Notes under the pieces: model-generated
Databases searched by the model: none
What the model was told of the DNA's origin: nothing
Seen by the model: the letters and a program-made list of their open reading frames with translations, nothing else
Shown: one piece after another, positions 11,469-20,832 of the stretch
Position numbering within the stretch: position 1 is the first letter of the stretch
Layout of the letters: the number at the start of each line of letters is the position of its first letter
Program-made: the position numbers and the translations under genes
Assembly: GCA_964035545.1 (NCBI GenBank)
Contig: CAXIUT010000253.1
Span: 1-25,990 of the forward strand
DNA length: 25,990 nucleotides
Source: Bugula neritina
Taxonomy: Eukaryota; Bryozoa; Gymnolaemata; Cheilostomatida; Bugulidae
Reading direction: 5' to 3'

Positions 11469-14033
11469 TCAAGGTTGTTATGACTATTTTAGTTATTAAG
11501 GATGAGATTAGGGTTTATTTTTTTGTTCAGGTTGTGATGGAGATTAAATTTATGGTTTGCTTTATAATTGTTATTTTGATTATTAATGCTATTTTGGTTT
11601 TTATTGTGATTTTATTGGCTAATTGACAACTTATATTTCTTAAATTTTATCATAAATTGGCTATTAAATTTTATTTTAAACTATTTCTTAAACTTTATCT
11701 TTCTTTTCTTATTTAATATCTTATATTTATTAGCCTTTCTCTTTTTATTCCTTTTTACTCTATTAAACCTCCTCTTATTTCTCTTATTTCTCTTATTTCT
11801 CTTCTTTCTCTTATTTCTCTTCTTTCTCTTATTTCTCTTATTTCTCTTATTTCTCTTATTTCTCTTATTTCTCTTCTTTCTCTTATTTCTCTTCTTTCTC
11901 TTATTTCTCTTATTTCTCTTATTTCTCTTATTTCTCTTATTTCTCTTATTTCTCTTATTTCTCTTATTTCTCTTATTTCTCTTATTTCTCTTATTTCTCT
12001 TCTTTCTCTTATTTCTCTTCTTTCTCTTATTTCTCTTCTTTCTCTTATTTCTCTTATTTCTCTTATTTCTCTTATTTCTCTTCTTTCTCTTATTTCTCTT
12101 CTTTCTCTTATTTCTCTTATTTCTCTTATTTCTCTTATTTCTCTTATTTCTCTTCTTTCTCTTATTTCTCTTCTTTCTCTTATTTCTCTTATTTCTCTTA
12201 TTTCTCTTATTTCTCTTATTTCTCTTCTTTCTCTTATTTCTCTTCTTTCTCTTATTTCTCTTATTTCTCTTATTTCTCTTATTTCTCTTATTTCTCTTAT
12301 TTCTCTTATTTCTCTTATTTCTCTTATTTCTCTTATTTCTCTTATTTCTCTTCTTTCTCTTCTTTCTCTTCTTTCTCCTCTTTTTCAATTTTTCTTTTCT
12401 AATTAACATCCAACTAATCCATCCTCTCCAAAATATACTTAGTATCATAATCGATAACATCTTCTTCTTCCATAACCTGATTCTCCTTCTTAAAATAATG
12501 CTCCTGTTTACCGACAACTTCCATAAAATTCTAAAAATGCTGATCCAAATCAATCCCCATAGTATCATTCAATTTAACTCCAGATTAAAAATCCTTTTAT
12601 TTACTTTTAGGATATCTTCTACTCCTTATATACACACTATAGTATTTCATTGCCTCTTTGAATGGCGAACCATAAATCTAAGTCATCAAATTTATCAATT
12701 ATTCGCCTCGAGATTGAACATATTATGGATTTTAGTCAGTTATTATCGTTTAAAATTGGTAGAATATCAAATTGCCAGGACATGAATGAGTTGAGTTGTC
12801 AAATAGAAAGAGATAGATCGGATTTGGAAAGTTTGGTAACTAGTTGATAAAACATAGTGAAGGACATTATTACTATTTACCCATTTTTTATGTCAATATA
12901 AATACCCGAAGAATCTTCTACTAGTAATAATCCTATTATACGCCTTGTAACTTCAAATGACTCGACCCGTAAAACACCTCTTTGGTATTAATAGTTTTTT
13001 AAGGTGCTAAATTAGTTTTTATCTAAAAGATTTCCCCTTTTCTATCGATAGATTCAATATCTACTTTAGGATGTAGTATATAGATAGATCCAAAGATAGA
13101 AGCAATTCTACTATAAGCCTGAGGAATATCACCAATACCACTATCAACATACAAATACGGTATTTCCCCATAAATCCCACAAGATTTAATAAACTTGCCA
13201 AATTTCATGATAAAACCTTTCAAAGTATACAACTCCCTAGAATGCTAAGGTATAGGTCTCTAGTAATTATACTGATAATTACAAATAATATAGGTAAGAT
13301 AGTTAATAATTTTTTTATTCTTCTTTGTCATTTTTTAAACAAAACCCAAAAAAGGAAGATCAATCCCTTACAAAAACTCTTTATACAAACCATCATCTAA
13401 TGCCACGATATCTTTATCAAATTATTTGGTAGAATTCATGTCGAATTATACATTCATAAATTTCTGATATACTTTCATCAATTTATGCAAAGAAGACAGC
13501 AACAACTTCTTCTACAACATCGACAAAGAACTAGATGAAAATATCTTGCCCTTAGATAGAGGCACAGCCTGGAATCTGTTATTTTCAATATGTAAAATAT
13601 TTTTTATCAAATGGAAATCCATGTATTTATCCATATCTGCCTCCTTCAATTGCTAACAAGTTGTACTCGATGCAAAGAATATGCTAGGCTCGATATCTAT
13701 ACTAAACCCTCGATGTTTTTTAGATTATAGACATTCATTGTAGAATATCTAATTTTTTTACATATGATGTTGTGGAGTAACAAAATTGTATAAAAATTAT
13801 GTCTGTTTCAAAGACGATAACTGATGAAATTCCTTAAGAGTTAAAGTTTTGATAGAAGAACCATAAGTTTTAGCAGTATCTATTATCAATCCCACCTTCC
13901 CATGCATTTTAGCTTTATGAGCAGCTATCAAAGTCTCCTGCAACCCAGTTCCAAATATAACGAAATCAGGTGTCAGTTGATTTTCTTCCAGTGTGTATGG
14001 TAACTTGTCATAGAAATCATCATGCTAGGCCAT
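11469..14033 (-). CDS. Rab escort protein (REP/GDI family) with Lys-Glu/Gln repeat tail
   Basis: About 843 residues. It starts MAQHDDFYDKLPYTLEEN at 14033; residues 24-38 (FVIFGTGLQETLIAA) match the GxGLxE nucleotide-fold motif of GDI/REP proteins. GIYGEIPYLYVDSGIG and GDIPQAYSRIASIFGSIYIL (about 283-321) match the Rab-binding region (YGxGELPQxFxRLxAxxGG in GDI). Later come RRIIGLLLVEDSSG, YLFLFDNSTHSCPGNL and an acidic stretch (MEEEDVIDYD), more like REP than GDI. REP presents Rabs to geranylgeranyltransferase II. A 34-nt intron (12840-12873) restores the frame; a one-base break near 12971-12974 is fixed by one extra base in a homopolymer. Residues about 541-741 are 67 units of K-Q-E or K-E-E, then a 100-residue Gln-rich tail ends at TGA (11469-11471). 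Short ORFs on the opposite strand are shadows. Confidence 0.82.
11775..12377 (-). repeat. Coding minisatellite, 67 x 9 bp, (K-Q/E-E)n
   Basis: Exactly 603 bp made of 9-bp units, TTATTTCTC or TTCTTTCTC on the plus strand. In the REP frame each unit reads Lys-Gln-Glu (AAA TAA GAG) or Lys-Glu-Glu (AAA GAA GAG). The Gln codon is always the reassigned stop UAA, so the array is readable in this frame only under the ciliate code. Another frame (Arg-Asn-Lys) is open even in the standard code and would mislead standard-code gene callers. No unit breaks the 9-bp register. Confidence 0.95.
12840..12873 (-). other. Intron, 34 nt, in REP gene
   Basis: The minus strand reads GTAATAATG...CAACTAG. Removing it joins YIDIKNGQI to LPNFPNPIYLFLFDN and changes frame as the downstream REP-like segment requires. 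Confidence 0.65.
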
Positions 14034-14117
14034 TTCTGAGGATTTATCAAATATATATTAATATTAAATCTAACTAATGAACTCTTGATATATACTCTCA
14101 GATATAATCACTAAACA
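14034..14117. promoter_or_regulatory. 84-bp divergent promoter interval
   Basis: Only 84 AT-rich bases separate the start codons of the REP gene (minus) and the lectin-domain gene (plus). Both promoters and leaders must fit here or reach into the genes. Confidence 0.5.
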
Positions 14118-15008
14118 ATGGAATAACACGGTCTCAAGAATGGATCATATTTTTATATCACCAACCGCAACAACAACGCATAGACCACCCTAGCACTCAC
14201 ATACACTTCAGATAGTTTGCATCCATAAATATGTTTCAAAGAGCTAGATTAGGCATCGCAAGATCAAGTCTGGATGATAGAATAAATCAAAAATAATTAA
14301 TATTAAATCGTACATGCATATTCTACTTTGGTACTAGCTGCTAGCCAAGTTAAAGTTTGGATGTAAGTTGGCAATTGGAATGTCAGACAACTTTTCTTTG
14401 TTCAAAAAAGTGATCCCAAAAATAACCCTTATTAGTATTGGATCAAAACCTAAAAATTGTCAGATAACTACCTGCAATTTTAAAATACACTCAAATGCTG
14501 CTAAGCCAACCCAAAAGCAAGCAAATGCCGATGGTAACTCCGCCCAATTACTCATAAAAACTAACTACTCAATACCTCACTCATGCAATTCGCATATTCA
14601 GGACTCTACATGGACTTGCCAGCTTCTTCCCTCCAAGCTGGAGTAAAAATAATCCAATATAAATTGAACAGTCGATGCAACCAGAGATGGAAACTGATAA
14701 AAATGCGATAAAAAGATTAATACATGATAGTGAGCATGAGAAGCAAGATGTGTCTGACTGTCAAAGACGGAAAATAAAAACCTGGAACCAGAATAGTCCA
14801 ACAAACACCCATGAACTAGGTCAAAGGACAAATATGGACTCTAAACCATCAAGGTCTCAGTCTGTTTATCATCCAGTCTAAAGTCAAACATGGACTCTTT
14901 CTCGGCATGTACAAAAATTCAATGAACGAATAAGCTGAACTCGTCCTAACCAATCGCTAATAATACGCCTTCTGGAGGATAATAGGCGGTCCCAACCTAA
15001 CAGAGTGA
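14118..15008 (+). CDS. Ricin-B-type beta-trefoil lectin domain protein
   Basis: An uninterrupted 296-residue frame from MEQHGLKNGSYFYITNRNNN to TGA at 15006-15008. Three QxW motifs typical of ricin-B/RICIN trefoil repeats are visible: QVW (about residue 50), QRW in RCNQRWKLIK (about 188) and QIW in KGQIWTLNHQG (about 237). Flanking sequence fits the family: SGLYMDLPASSLQAGVKIIQ, YMIVSMRSKMCLTV and PGTRIVQQTP. The length suits two imperfect trefoils. Such domains bind carbohydrate; there is no enzymatic or toxin chain and no signal peptide, so it may be cytosolic or nuclear. Codons are C-rich. It shares an 84-bp divergent interval with REP and converges on the gene at 15059 with a 50-bp gap. 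Confidence 0.8.
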
Positions 15009-15058
15009 TCTCAATAACGATAATATCCAAATATTGATAAATATAATAATAATCAATC

Positions 15059-15827
15059 TCAAATATCAACTACATGTTCCACCAACTGCTAAATAACATT
15101 GATAAGCAATTGCTAATTCTGCTATCTCTATCTTTATTCCTGATATATTTTTTACACACTATTTTTGTATATATTTTTAAGAGATTACACAGTTTTATTC
15201 TCCTTTTCTTAACGACTGCGAATATCACTCTAAAATATCTGTTTTAGATCTTTCAACTGCTTTGAAAACTGAACTGATAGACGGGTCTATAACTGATGAC
15301 GCGCCTGCTTCAATATCAACAACTAGTCAGATATTGCCGATATCTTTGCTTCAAGACTCTACATCTGATCGATCAGTTCATTCTATATATAATTTATTTT
15401 ACATTGTTATTAATTTTAGACTACAACTATTTCTTCTAATTCCTTATCAAAATCCCTATCTTCTACTACAACTTCTTCTCCTGCTAATTAAAACTATGAC
15501 CCACCTGTGCTAAAGTATTCTTCATCTGCTTCTACAACTTGCTAACAGTCTGATTAAACATCTCATCTAAATAAACAATTAAATACTCTTTTGCTGTTTA
15601 CTCTAATTCTATTAAACCACAGATAGCTCCAACTTTTTCATCATATCACTCAAATTCTTAATTTTTTTACTACTATCAACCTATGAACACTCCAACTCCT
15701 CTCTCAATCGATTGAGTTCCAGCCCAGATATCTTAGGCATCTCGATTTTACCTTTACTACTTGAGTGGCCAGCATGCGACAACCTATTCAACAACTTCGC
15801 TGCTTTGTCTTAGAACTAATTACTCAT
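15059..15827 (-). CDS. Coiled-coil protein with two 20-nt introns
   Basis: A 242-residue protein assembled from three exons (769 bp minus two 20-nt introns = 243 codons). It begins MSNQFQDKAAKLLNRLSHAG. The Ser/Gly-rich head (GHSSSKGKIEMPKISG) is followed by almost continuous coiled coil: RLREELECSQVDSSKKIKNL, NEMFNQTVSKLQKQMKNTLA, DQLLILKQARHQLQTRL. It ends QLVEHVVDI, TGA (15059-15061). Head plus long rod and size loosely recall SF-assemblin-type striated-fibre proteins, but I could not confirm this. The intron junctions are convincing because all three frames are coding only across the splices. It lies 42 bp downstream of CTF18 on the same strand. Confidence 0.82.
15383..15402 (-). other. 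Intron, 20 nt
   Basis: GTAAAATAAATT...TATAG on the minus strand. It removes an in-frame TGA just downstream and joins KINNN to NELIDQMQSLEAKI. Confidence 0.82.
15567..15586 (-). other. Intron, 20 nt
   Basis: GTATTTAATT...TTTAG on the minus strand; joins QSKQQK to NEMFNQTVSK. A 35-nt version starting at an upstream GTAAAC gives the same downstream frame. Confidence 0.75.
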
Positions 15828-15869
15828 ATTGTTTTGAATAAATAGAAAATATACAAATTTTAAAATCAA

Positions 15870-18029
15870 TCATGATACATTTTTAGGAAAGAAATAACTC
15901 ATAGTCATATCGTATTTTATCTATGTCCCCGTTCCCTATAAATATTTGTATTTCACATGGCCACCCAGCAACTGTCGATTGCGTCTTCTGTTCTTATGCA
16001 ATTGAGATATTATATCCTCATAATTTTATTTACCATTGTGAAATGGTTACTAGAATGAGTGACTTTTCATCTTCAAAAATTAATAATTTTCATCAATCAA
16101 ATTCCGAGTAGTATTTGATAAATTTACTTAAGGTTTGTAGCTACTATAAGTCAAAAGTTGCTAAAATTACGGCTAAAATATAAAATTAGAACCCCGTGAA
16201 GCCAAAGATATCCCATATGTTAACATCTTATACACACATCTCAAGATATCATGCTCTCTGATGCTATTAGTCTGCATAGTTAACCAAAATATATAAAAAT
16301 ATTATTTTACCAATTGACTAGAACTGATATACACCTTCAATCCTGGATGCATCTACTTGAATACCTTTTAGACAATTCCATTATTATGTTTCAATTTAGT
16401 ATTTTTATCAAAAACCGATGTAGGAAATTCCACCTTCTTAAGATCGTCTGGTTTGAACATAATCTGATACAATAAATACGGCATCTATATCAATACAACA
16501 ATACTGCTGAAAATTAATCCGCTTCTCCGTAATTTTCGTTAACCCTAACATCATAACCAACCATCGTATCATATAGTTTACAGGCACGATCCATCTTCAA
16601 ATAGATATTTTTGTGATAATGCAAATTATGAAAAAATGTCTAGAAAAGAATCGATGGTTTAGCATGCAACTAAACAAAAGATCTGTAGCTGTTGAATATA
16701 TTTTTTTGTGATGTTTTTGAAGAATTTATCTTTTGAAGAAATTCATTTGTACTAGTTGCTGTATCTTTAGAAAAAGCAAATTTCAATCTATTCAACACAT
16801 CTACAATAACATATAATAATACCTTTAGGAGCAAGTCCCTGGCTCTTCTTGAATCTCACCAACAACTACAAAATACCAACACTACTCCTCACATCATTAT
16901 TGCACATCACGCATATTTTAGTCAATAAATCAGTCTATATATAAATCTCCTCCCTCTCAGTTATCTATCGCAACCGTCTCACCAGTCGGTCCTCCTGCAA
17001 CTGTGAAAAATATACAGTTATCGACTTCCCTCGCAACTCCTTCAACCCGCGGACATAAGGATCGTTGCAAATGAAAATAACTGGCCTGTCTATCTTTGTT
17101 TTTCTTTATTATTTTGGCTGTTCGTTTTCTTGCTGGGGTTTATTGATTTTTGTTTTAGAGCTGTTTTATTTGGTTATTTTCTTTGCATTTTTGTCTGCTT
17201 TTTACGGTCGCAAATCAGCAGGCAAAACACCACTTTCAATATATTGCAAAACATCTCGAATTCCATTAGAATCACTATCCAAAGCACCATCCACCTCATC
17301 AATTATCACACATACAGGTTTCTGCTCCCGTCCAATAGTTCTATTACTAACCAAGTTGTCAATTTTAGTTATCAGACTTCGAGCAGATCGATCATCAGAA
17401 GCATTGATCTCTTAGTAATGATATCCGCAGTGACGAGCCACTACTCTGGCCAGAGTTGTCTTTCCGCATCCTGGAGGACCAGACAGTAAAATCAACTTTT
17501 TATAGTTAAACTATTGAGGGATCCAAGGTTGTTTAGTTGTTTGCCCACGTCTAAAGAAAGAACTAGTTTGCTGTACTTTGTTTATTTTCTTTTTGAATAC
17601 GATTTCATCCCATGATTTAAGCCAAGTCAATACATTTCTATTGATCAATTCATCAGTTAACAACTAAATAAACTTTCTAGGTTAGTACTTCTTCACCCAC
17701 TCAGAACCATGCACCAACTCCTACTTAGAAACAGCTATTTTGTCATGTTATTCCTTCTAGGCATCTTTCAAATATCCAAAATCTTTGATCTCACTCTCAT
17801 CTTTGCTCCTCTCACTTTCTACTTACATAGTTTCGATGTTGTAGTACATAGTGATAGGATTGCATTGTTAATTATTAGTAATGTAAAGAGTTACCGGTTG
17901 GGCCTGATGATCACGAGATGAGTAGTAGTGAAATTATGGATTGTTTGGTGTTAGATTGGAATTGAAAGAGTTTAGCCAGGTTGGAGTGTGGGTGAAGATT
18001 GGACGATGTTGTTTTTGGCGCTATATCAT
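15870..18029 (-). CDS. CTF18: CTF18, alternative clamp-loader large subunit
   Basis: An AAA+ protein of 692 residues (2160 bp minus introns of 22, 20 and 39 nt = 693 codons). The Ctf18-type lead WVKKYQPRKFIQLLTDE...[12 protein letters not shown] is followed by Walker [10 protein letters not shown] (about 184-192), the CTF18 signature [18 protein letters not shown], Walker B VIIDEVDG (about 243) and sensor-like [17 protein letters not shown]. The C-terminal region contains ISSSQL joined to [20 protein letters not shown], and ends [20 protein letters not shown], resembling the CTF18 tail that binds DCC1-CTF8. The complex loads or unloads PCNA and supports cohesion and replication checkpointing. 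A Lys/Gln/Asn-rich insert (about 267-321) separates Walker B from the sensor. The 15923-16261 plus-strand frame is a shadow. Start at 18029 gives exact divisibility after splicing; upstream Met alternatives were not seen. Confidence 0.9.
16272..16310 (-). other. Intron, 39 nt, in CTF18
   Basis: GTAAAATAAT...ATGCAG on the minus strand. It is divisible by three and open, so it could be read through, but splicing gives [14 protein letters not shown], which fits the family's STQLYSTREK-like region better. Confidence 0.65.
16485..16504 (-). other. Intron, 20 nt, in CTF18
   Basis: GTATTGTTGT...ATAG on the minus strand; it contains an in-frame TGA when unspliced and joins EADQFSA to [15 protein letters not shown]. 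Confidence 0.8.
16801..16822 (-). other. Intron, 22 nt, in CTF18
   Basis: GTATTATTATA...TTGTAG on the minus strand; joins SQGLAPK to [15 protein letters not shown]. The unspliced frame meets TGA soon after. Confidence 0.82.
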
Positions 18030-18204
18030 CTTTATAATTAATGAATTAGCTTTTTATTATTGTATTTTAGGAATAATCATTTATCTTGAAAATCATATCC
18101 CAAATACTTTTTATGCATTTAAAAGACAACTTTTTGACTAAAATATTTTTTGTTATTTTAAAACTGATAAAAACTCATTTAATCATCCTGTTATTATTAT
18201 TAAA
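18030..18204. promoter_or_regulatory. Divergent interval CTF18 / TMEM135-like
   Basis: 175 AT-rich bases between start codons on opposite strands. No coding sequence is seen; promoters for both genes are inferred to lie here. Confidence 0.45.
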
Positions 18205-19349
18205 ATGAACTTTATCGAATAACTGGTCAATTCTCAAACTCCCTTCTGCACTCATAACTGCGGTTGTCTCATTTCTGCTCTCTCCCAAGCATATAAAAAC
18301 CTAAAATACGGTCTAGTTATCAGTCTTGCCCTGCAATTCCTTCGAACTCTCAAAACTATGATAAAAAATCCAACTACTCTCTCCCAAACAATTAAAAGGG
18401 ATTATTTCACAATAGCTCTCTTTCTTCCGGCCATCGCTCTCGTCCTAAAAGTAGTCCGCTGCACTCTTAGACGAATTAGATAGAAAGATGATGGAATCAA
18501 CAGTATCCTATCCGGAGCTGCAGCTGGCTGGGTAGCCACAAAAACCTTATCAAAAGATTATTGGTATTTTTATCTAACTTTTATCGGATCACGTCTGATC
18601 GGAGCAGCTCACAAAGCCCTCATTTAAAAAGGAATTCTCTCAAAGTAAAGTACTCATTGGCATGCATGGGCAATGATGGCATTCGCGCATACCATTCACT
18701 CTCTAGGTTATTTTCTGCATCCATTTATCCTAAAAGAAGATATGTATGGATTATACTAAAAAATGAGTGCCCTAACTACCAAATAGAAACGTTGGCATCA
18801 TGCAGCTCTCACCTACTCCCATCGAGGCATGCTCAGAAAATACGGTCCCAATCCCTAATTCGATGCCATCAGCGTAGCAAGAATGAATAGATTAGAACAG
18901 ACAATTCAAAAATAATTAGCCAGAAAATGATGATTATAACTGATTATATTCGAATGCTAACCCTTACAGAAAAGTAACTCGGACACGCTTTATTCTACTC
19001 CCTCAAACGAGGAGATATCGATCATGCTGACTACCTTCTCTCCATCGATGCCCCCACACAAACCAGCTACTTCACCTCTCAAGACAAAGTAGCCTATACT
19101 CAAAGTATTAAATGAAAATAGTTAGATCTGATGGCTGGTTTCGTTGTGAAATATGTTAAAAAATATGGTATATTGCATGCTAGATCACAACAGGCTTTAG
19201 GCATTTTCGATCGTTTCTGTAAAAGCAAAGTCGATCTCAGATGCCACTGTGTACCCAAACATGCTCATTACTGTGCAATTGGATAGGCTTTGAAGTATAT
19301 GACTATCACCAAACCTGAAGGTACGATTGATTGGATGTAGATCTAATGA
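18205..19349 (+). CDS. TMEM135-like membrane protein (frame break, one intron)
   Basis: The first frame (18205-18930, 241 residues) starts MNFIEQLVNSQTPFCTHNCG, with a Cys-rich N-terminus like the TMEM135 CHxxC region. It continues with LISALSQAYKNLKYGLVISL, helix IALFLPAIALVLKVV, and a Tim17-like glycine segment (GINSILSGAAAGWVATKTLS). It ends ARK-TGA, but an overlapping frame begins at ATG 18927 and reads on with LGHALFYSLKRGDIDHADYL, then after a 33-nt intron (19089-19121) LDLMAGFVVKYVKKYG and CHCVPKHAHYC, to TGA at 19347. One extra A in the A4 run 18924-18927 would fuse them into 370 residues, near the family's size. TMEM135 proteins sit in peroxisomal or mitochondrial membranes and affect lipid handling. 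Two separate genes overlapping by 4 nt is the alternative. Confidence 0.65.
19089..19121 (+). other. Intron, 33 nt
   Basis: GTAGCCTATA...AAAATAG; contains an in-frame TGA and is divisible by three, joining YFTSQDK to LDLMAGFVVKY. Confidence 0.65.
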
Positions 19350-19591
19350 TTTAGGAGAATTTTATCATTTTGGTTAAGTTAGTACTAAATGGTGCCACTT
19401 TCAAGAATCTAAATAACTCGAAAGATTATATATTCAGTGCTCTTAAAGAGGTATAAACCTTTATCGAAACACGAAGAGATCTGGCAGTCGCTATAAACTA
19501 AAACAACAAAAGAAATCGCAGCTAAAAAGAAAATAGACCCACCAGTTGCCATCGCCATTGCAAACTCTGATATTTTAGCTTTGATAATCAT
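19265..19591 (-). CDS. Small single-pass membrane protein, 3' end uncertain
   Basis: A minus-strand frame from ATG at 19591 starts MIIKAKISEFAMAMATGG with one clear hydrophobic helix (SIFFLAAISFVVLVY) and nearby cysteines (SDCQISSCF). In the ciliate code it stays open for 108 residues to TGA at 19265, overlapping the 3' end of the TMEM135-like gene by 85 bp. That is unlike the tidy gaps elsewhere, so a short intron probably ends the gene earlier; for example a 17-nt GTTTAT...AAG would give a 46-residue protein. It starts 54 bp from the divergent plus-strand gene at 19646. The N-terminal half looks real; the rest may not be. Function unknown. Confidence 0.4.
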
Positions 19592-19645
19592 AAATTATGA
19601 ATCAGTAAACTGATTGAAATTTGATTTTGTTTTATAATACACAAT

Positions 19646-20034
19646 ATGAGTTTGAACTAAAACGGACTACTCATGCCCACCTGGTCTGTCAGTCACAACT
19701 ACCACCAAATAACATAAGGAATAATCGTCGGAATATCATTCGGATGGATCTTTGCAGCAATTACCTTCTATATTGTAGGCATGTGTATAATTTGTAAATG
19801 CATTCCCAAGAGAAAAGAGGTCGACAGTGATGATGAAGGCTAAAAAAGGAGAAGGAAGGATTCTACTTAGTATAAAGGGAAGATGTAAATTTGTGTTTAT
19901 TTAGTTCTGGAAGTAAGGGAAATAAAGAGGCTATTAGAAAGAGATTGCCTGAGTATAATCCTACTACTTTGGAGTTGGCAGAACCAGAACAACCTTTAGA
20001 AATTGATTTTTAGCTGAAATAGAGAGATTAATGA
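19646..20034 (+). CDS. Single-pass membrane protein with basic tail
   Basis: A 122-residue protein in two exons (389 bp minus a 20-nt intron = 123 codons). It begins MSLNQNGLLMPTWSVSHNYH; residues about 24-50 form one helix (GIIVGISFGWIFAAITFYIV) followed by CIICKCIPKR, whose cysteines next to the membrane are candidates for palmitoylation. The cytosolic tail is Lys/Arg-rich and then acidic (LPEYNPTTLELAEPEQPLEI). Composition flips within the gene: C-rich codons before about 19820, G-rich after. No family recognised. Confidence 0.75.
19885..19904 (+). other. Intron, 20 nt
   Basis: GTAAATTTGT...TTTAG; joins QYKGKI to SGSKGNKEAIRKRL and gives a clean end at TGA 20032-20034. Confidence 0.82.
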
Positions 20035-20181
20035 ATGATTAATCAATAAAGAGTATTATCAAATATTAAAATTACAAATATTTATATTCATTAAAATATT
20101 GATTTATAAGTAAGATAACACTGGATAGTAAATGATTTTATTTTATGAGTAATATTTTTATTATAAATCGTTTAATATATA

Positions 20182-20832
20182 TCAATATAATAAATCTACT
20201 AAATAAAAAATATCAAAAAATATCAGTTATCTTTCAATGTCGTAATTTTCAATCCTTATCTTCTTATACATTTAAAAAATCCCATTTAAATCATAGATAT
20301 ATATCTATAGTTATTATTGATTAAGTTTAACTTTAAGAAAATCCATGAAATACCTAAAAAAGCTCTTCCTCTGCAACAACACCGACCAATAGATCAAATA
20401 ACCCCCCAGCATCTTAACATCCTGCCTATATAACACCAAAAAACCCAATAAAAACACTTCCACTTCAAACCCAAAATCAAGCAAAGTGAGTACATCAAGA
20501 CCATTCTCATCATTTTTCTAATAACCAAAAACAAACGACATCTAATCTAAAATAATAACACTCAAATAACTAAAAAACAAAAGAATATAAGAAATAGATT
20601 TTGGTTTATTTGTTGGAACAATCAATACAAATAAATTATCATTGATTCAATTTTAGAACTATACAATCAATATAGGTAAAAATAAATAGATAAATAATTT
20701 GTATTCTATGAGAAATAGATGTTTAGATAGTTTGATTGTTTTCTATGGAAATCTAGGTTGCTAATTTACTATTTAGTAGTTGATATTATGTGGACAAAAA
20801 CTTGTTGTTGTATTTTAGGAATGGTAAATCAT
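20182..20832 (-). CDS. Multi-pass membrane protein with in-frame UGA
   Basis: From ATG at 20832 the frame reads MIYHSQNTTTSFCPHNIN, a helix (FLIEYKLFIYLFLPILIVQF), then an in-frame TGA at 20647-20649. In the same frame it continues with convincing membrane protein: LFVLIVPTNKPKSISYILLF, FSYLSVIILDQMSFVFGY, TLLDFGFEVEVFLLGFLVLY, GGYLIYWSVLLQRKSFF, to TGA at 20182. That makes 215 sense codons plus the internal UGA. I found no GT-AG segment that removes the UGA and keeps frame. It may be a base error, a pseudogene lesion, readthrough, or two genes. The final AT-rich 50 residues are less certain. No family recognised. Confidence 0.5.

Noticed and set aside
11775-12377. CRISPR-like or non-coding satellite reading of the 9-bp array
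   Set aside because: Units are contiguous without spacers, the register is perfect and the array is in frame with coding sequence on both sides.
12662-12847. Plus-strand 61-codon frame beginning MANHKSKSSNLSII
   Set aside because: It looks protein-like, but the opposite strand encodes REP-type sequence through the same bases once the 34-nt intron is removed, and no plus-strand context supports a gene.
15923-16261. Plus-strand 112-codon frame with Cys/His residues resembling a zinc site
   Set aside because: It lies entirely opposite the CTF18 C-terminal region, whose spliced frame is conserved in pattern and gives exact codon arithmetic.
17065-17489. Overlapping plus-strand frames of 116 and 119 codons
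   Set aside because: They lie opposite the CTF18 ATPase core and include the complement of Walker A; they are shadows.
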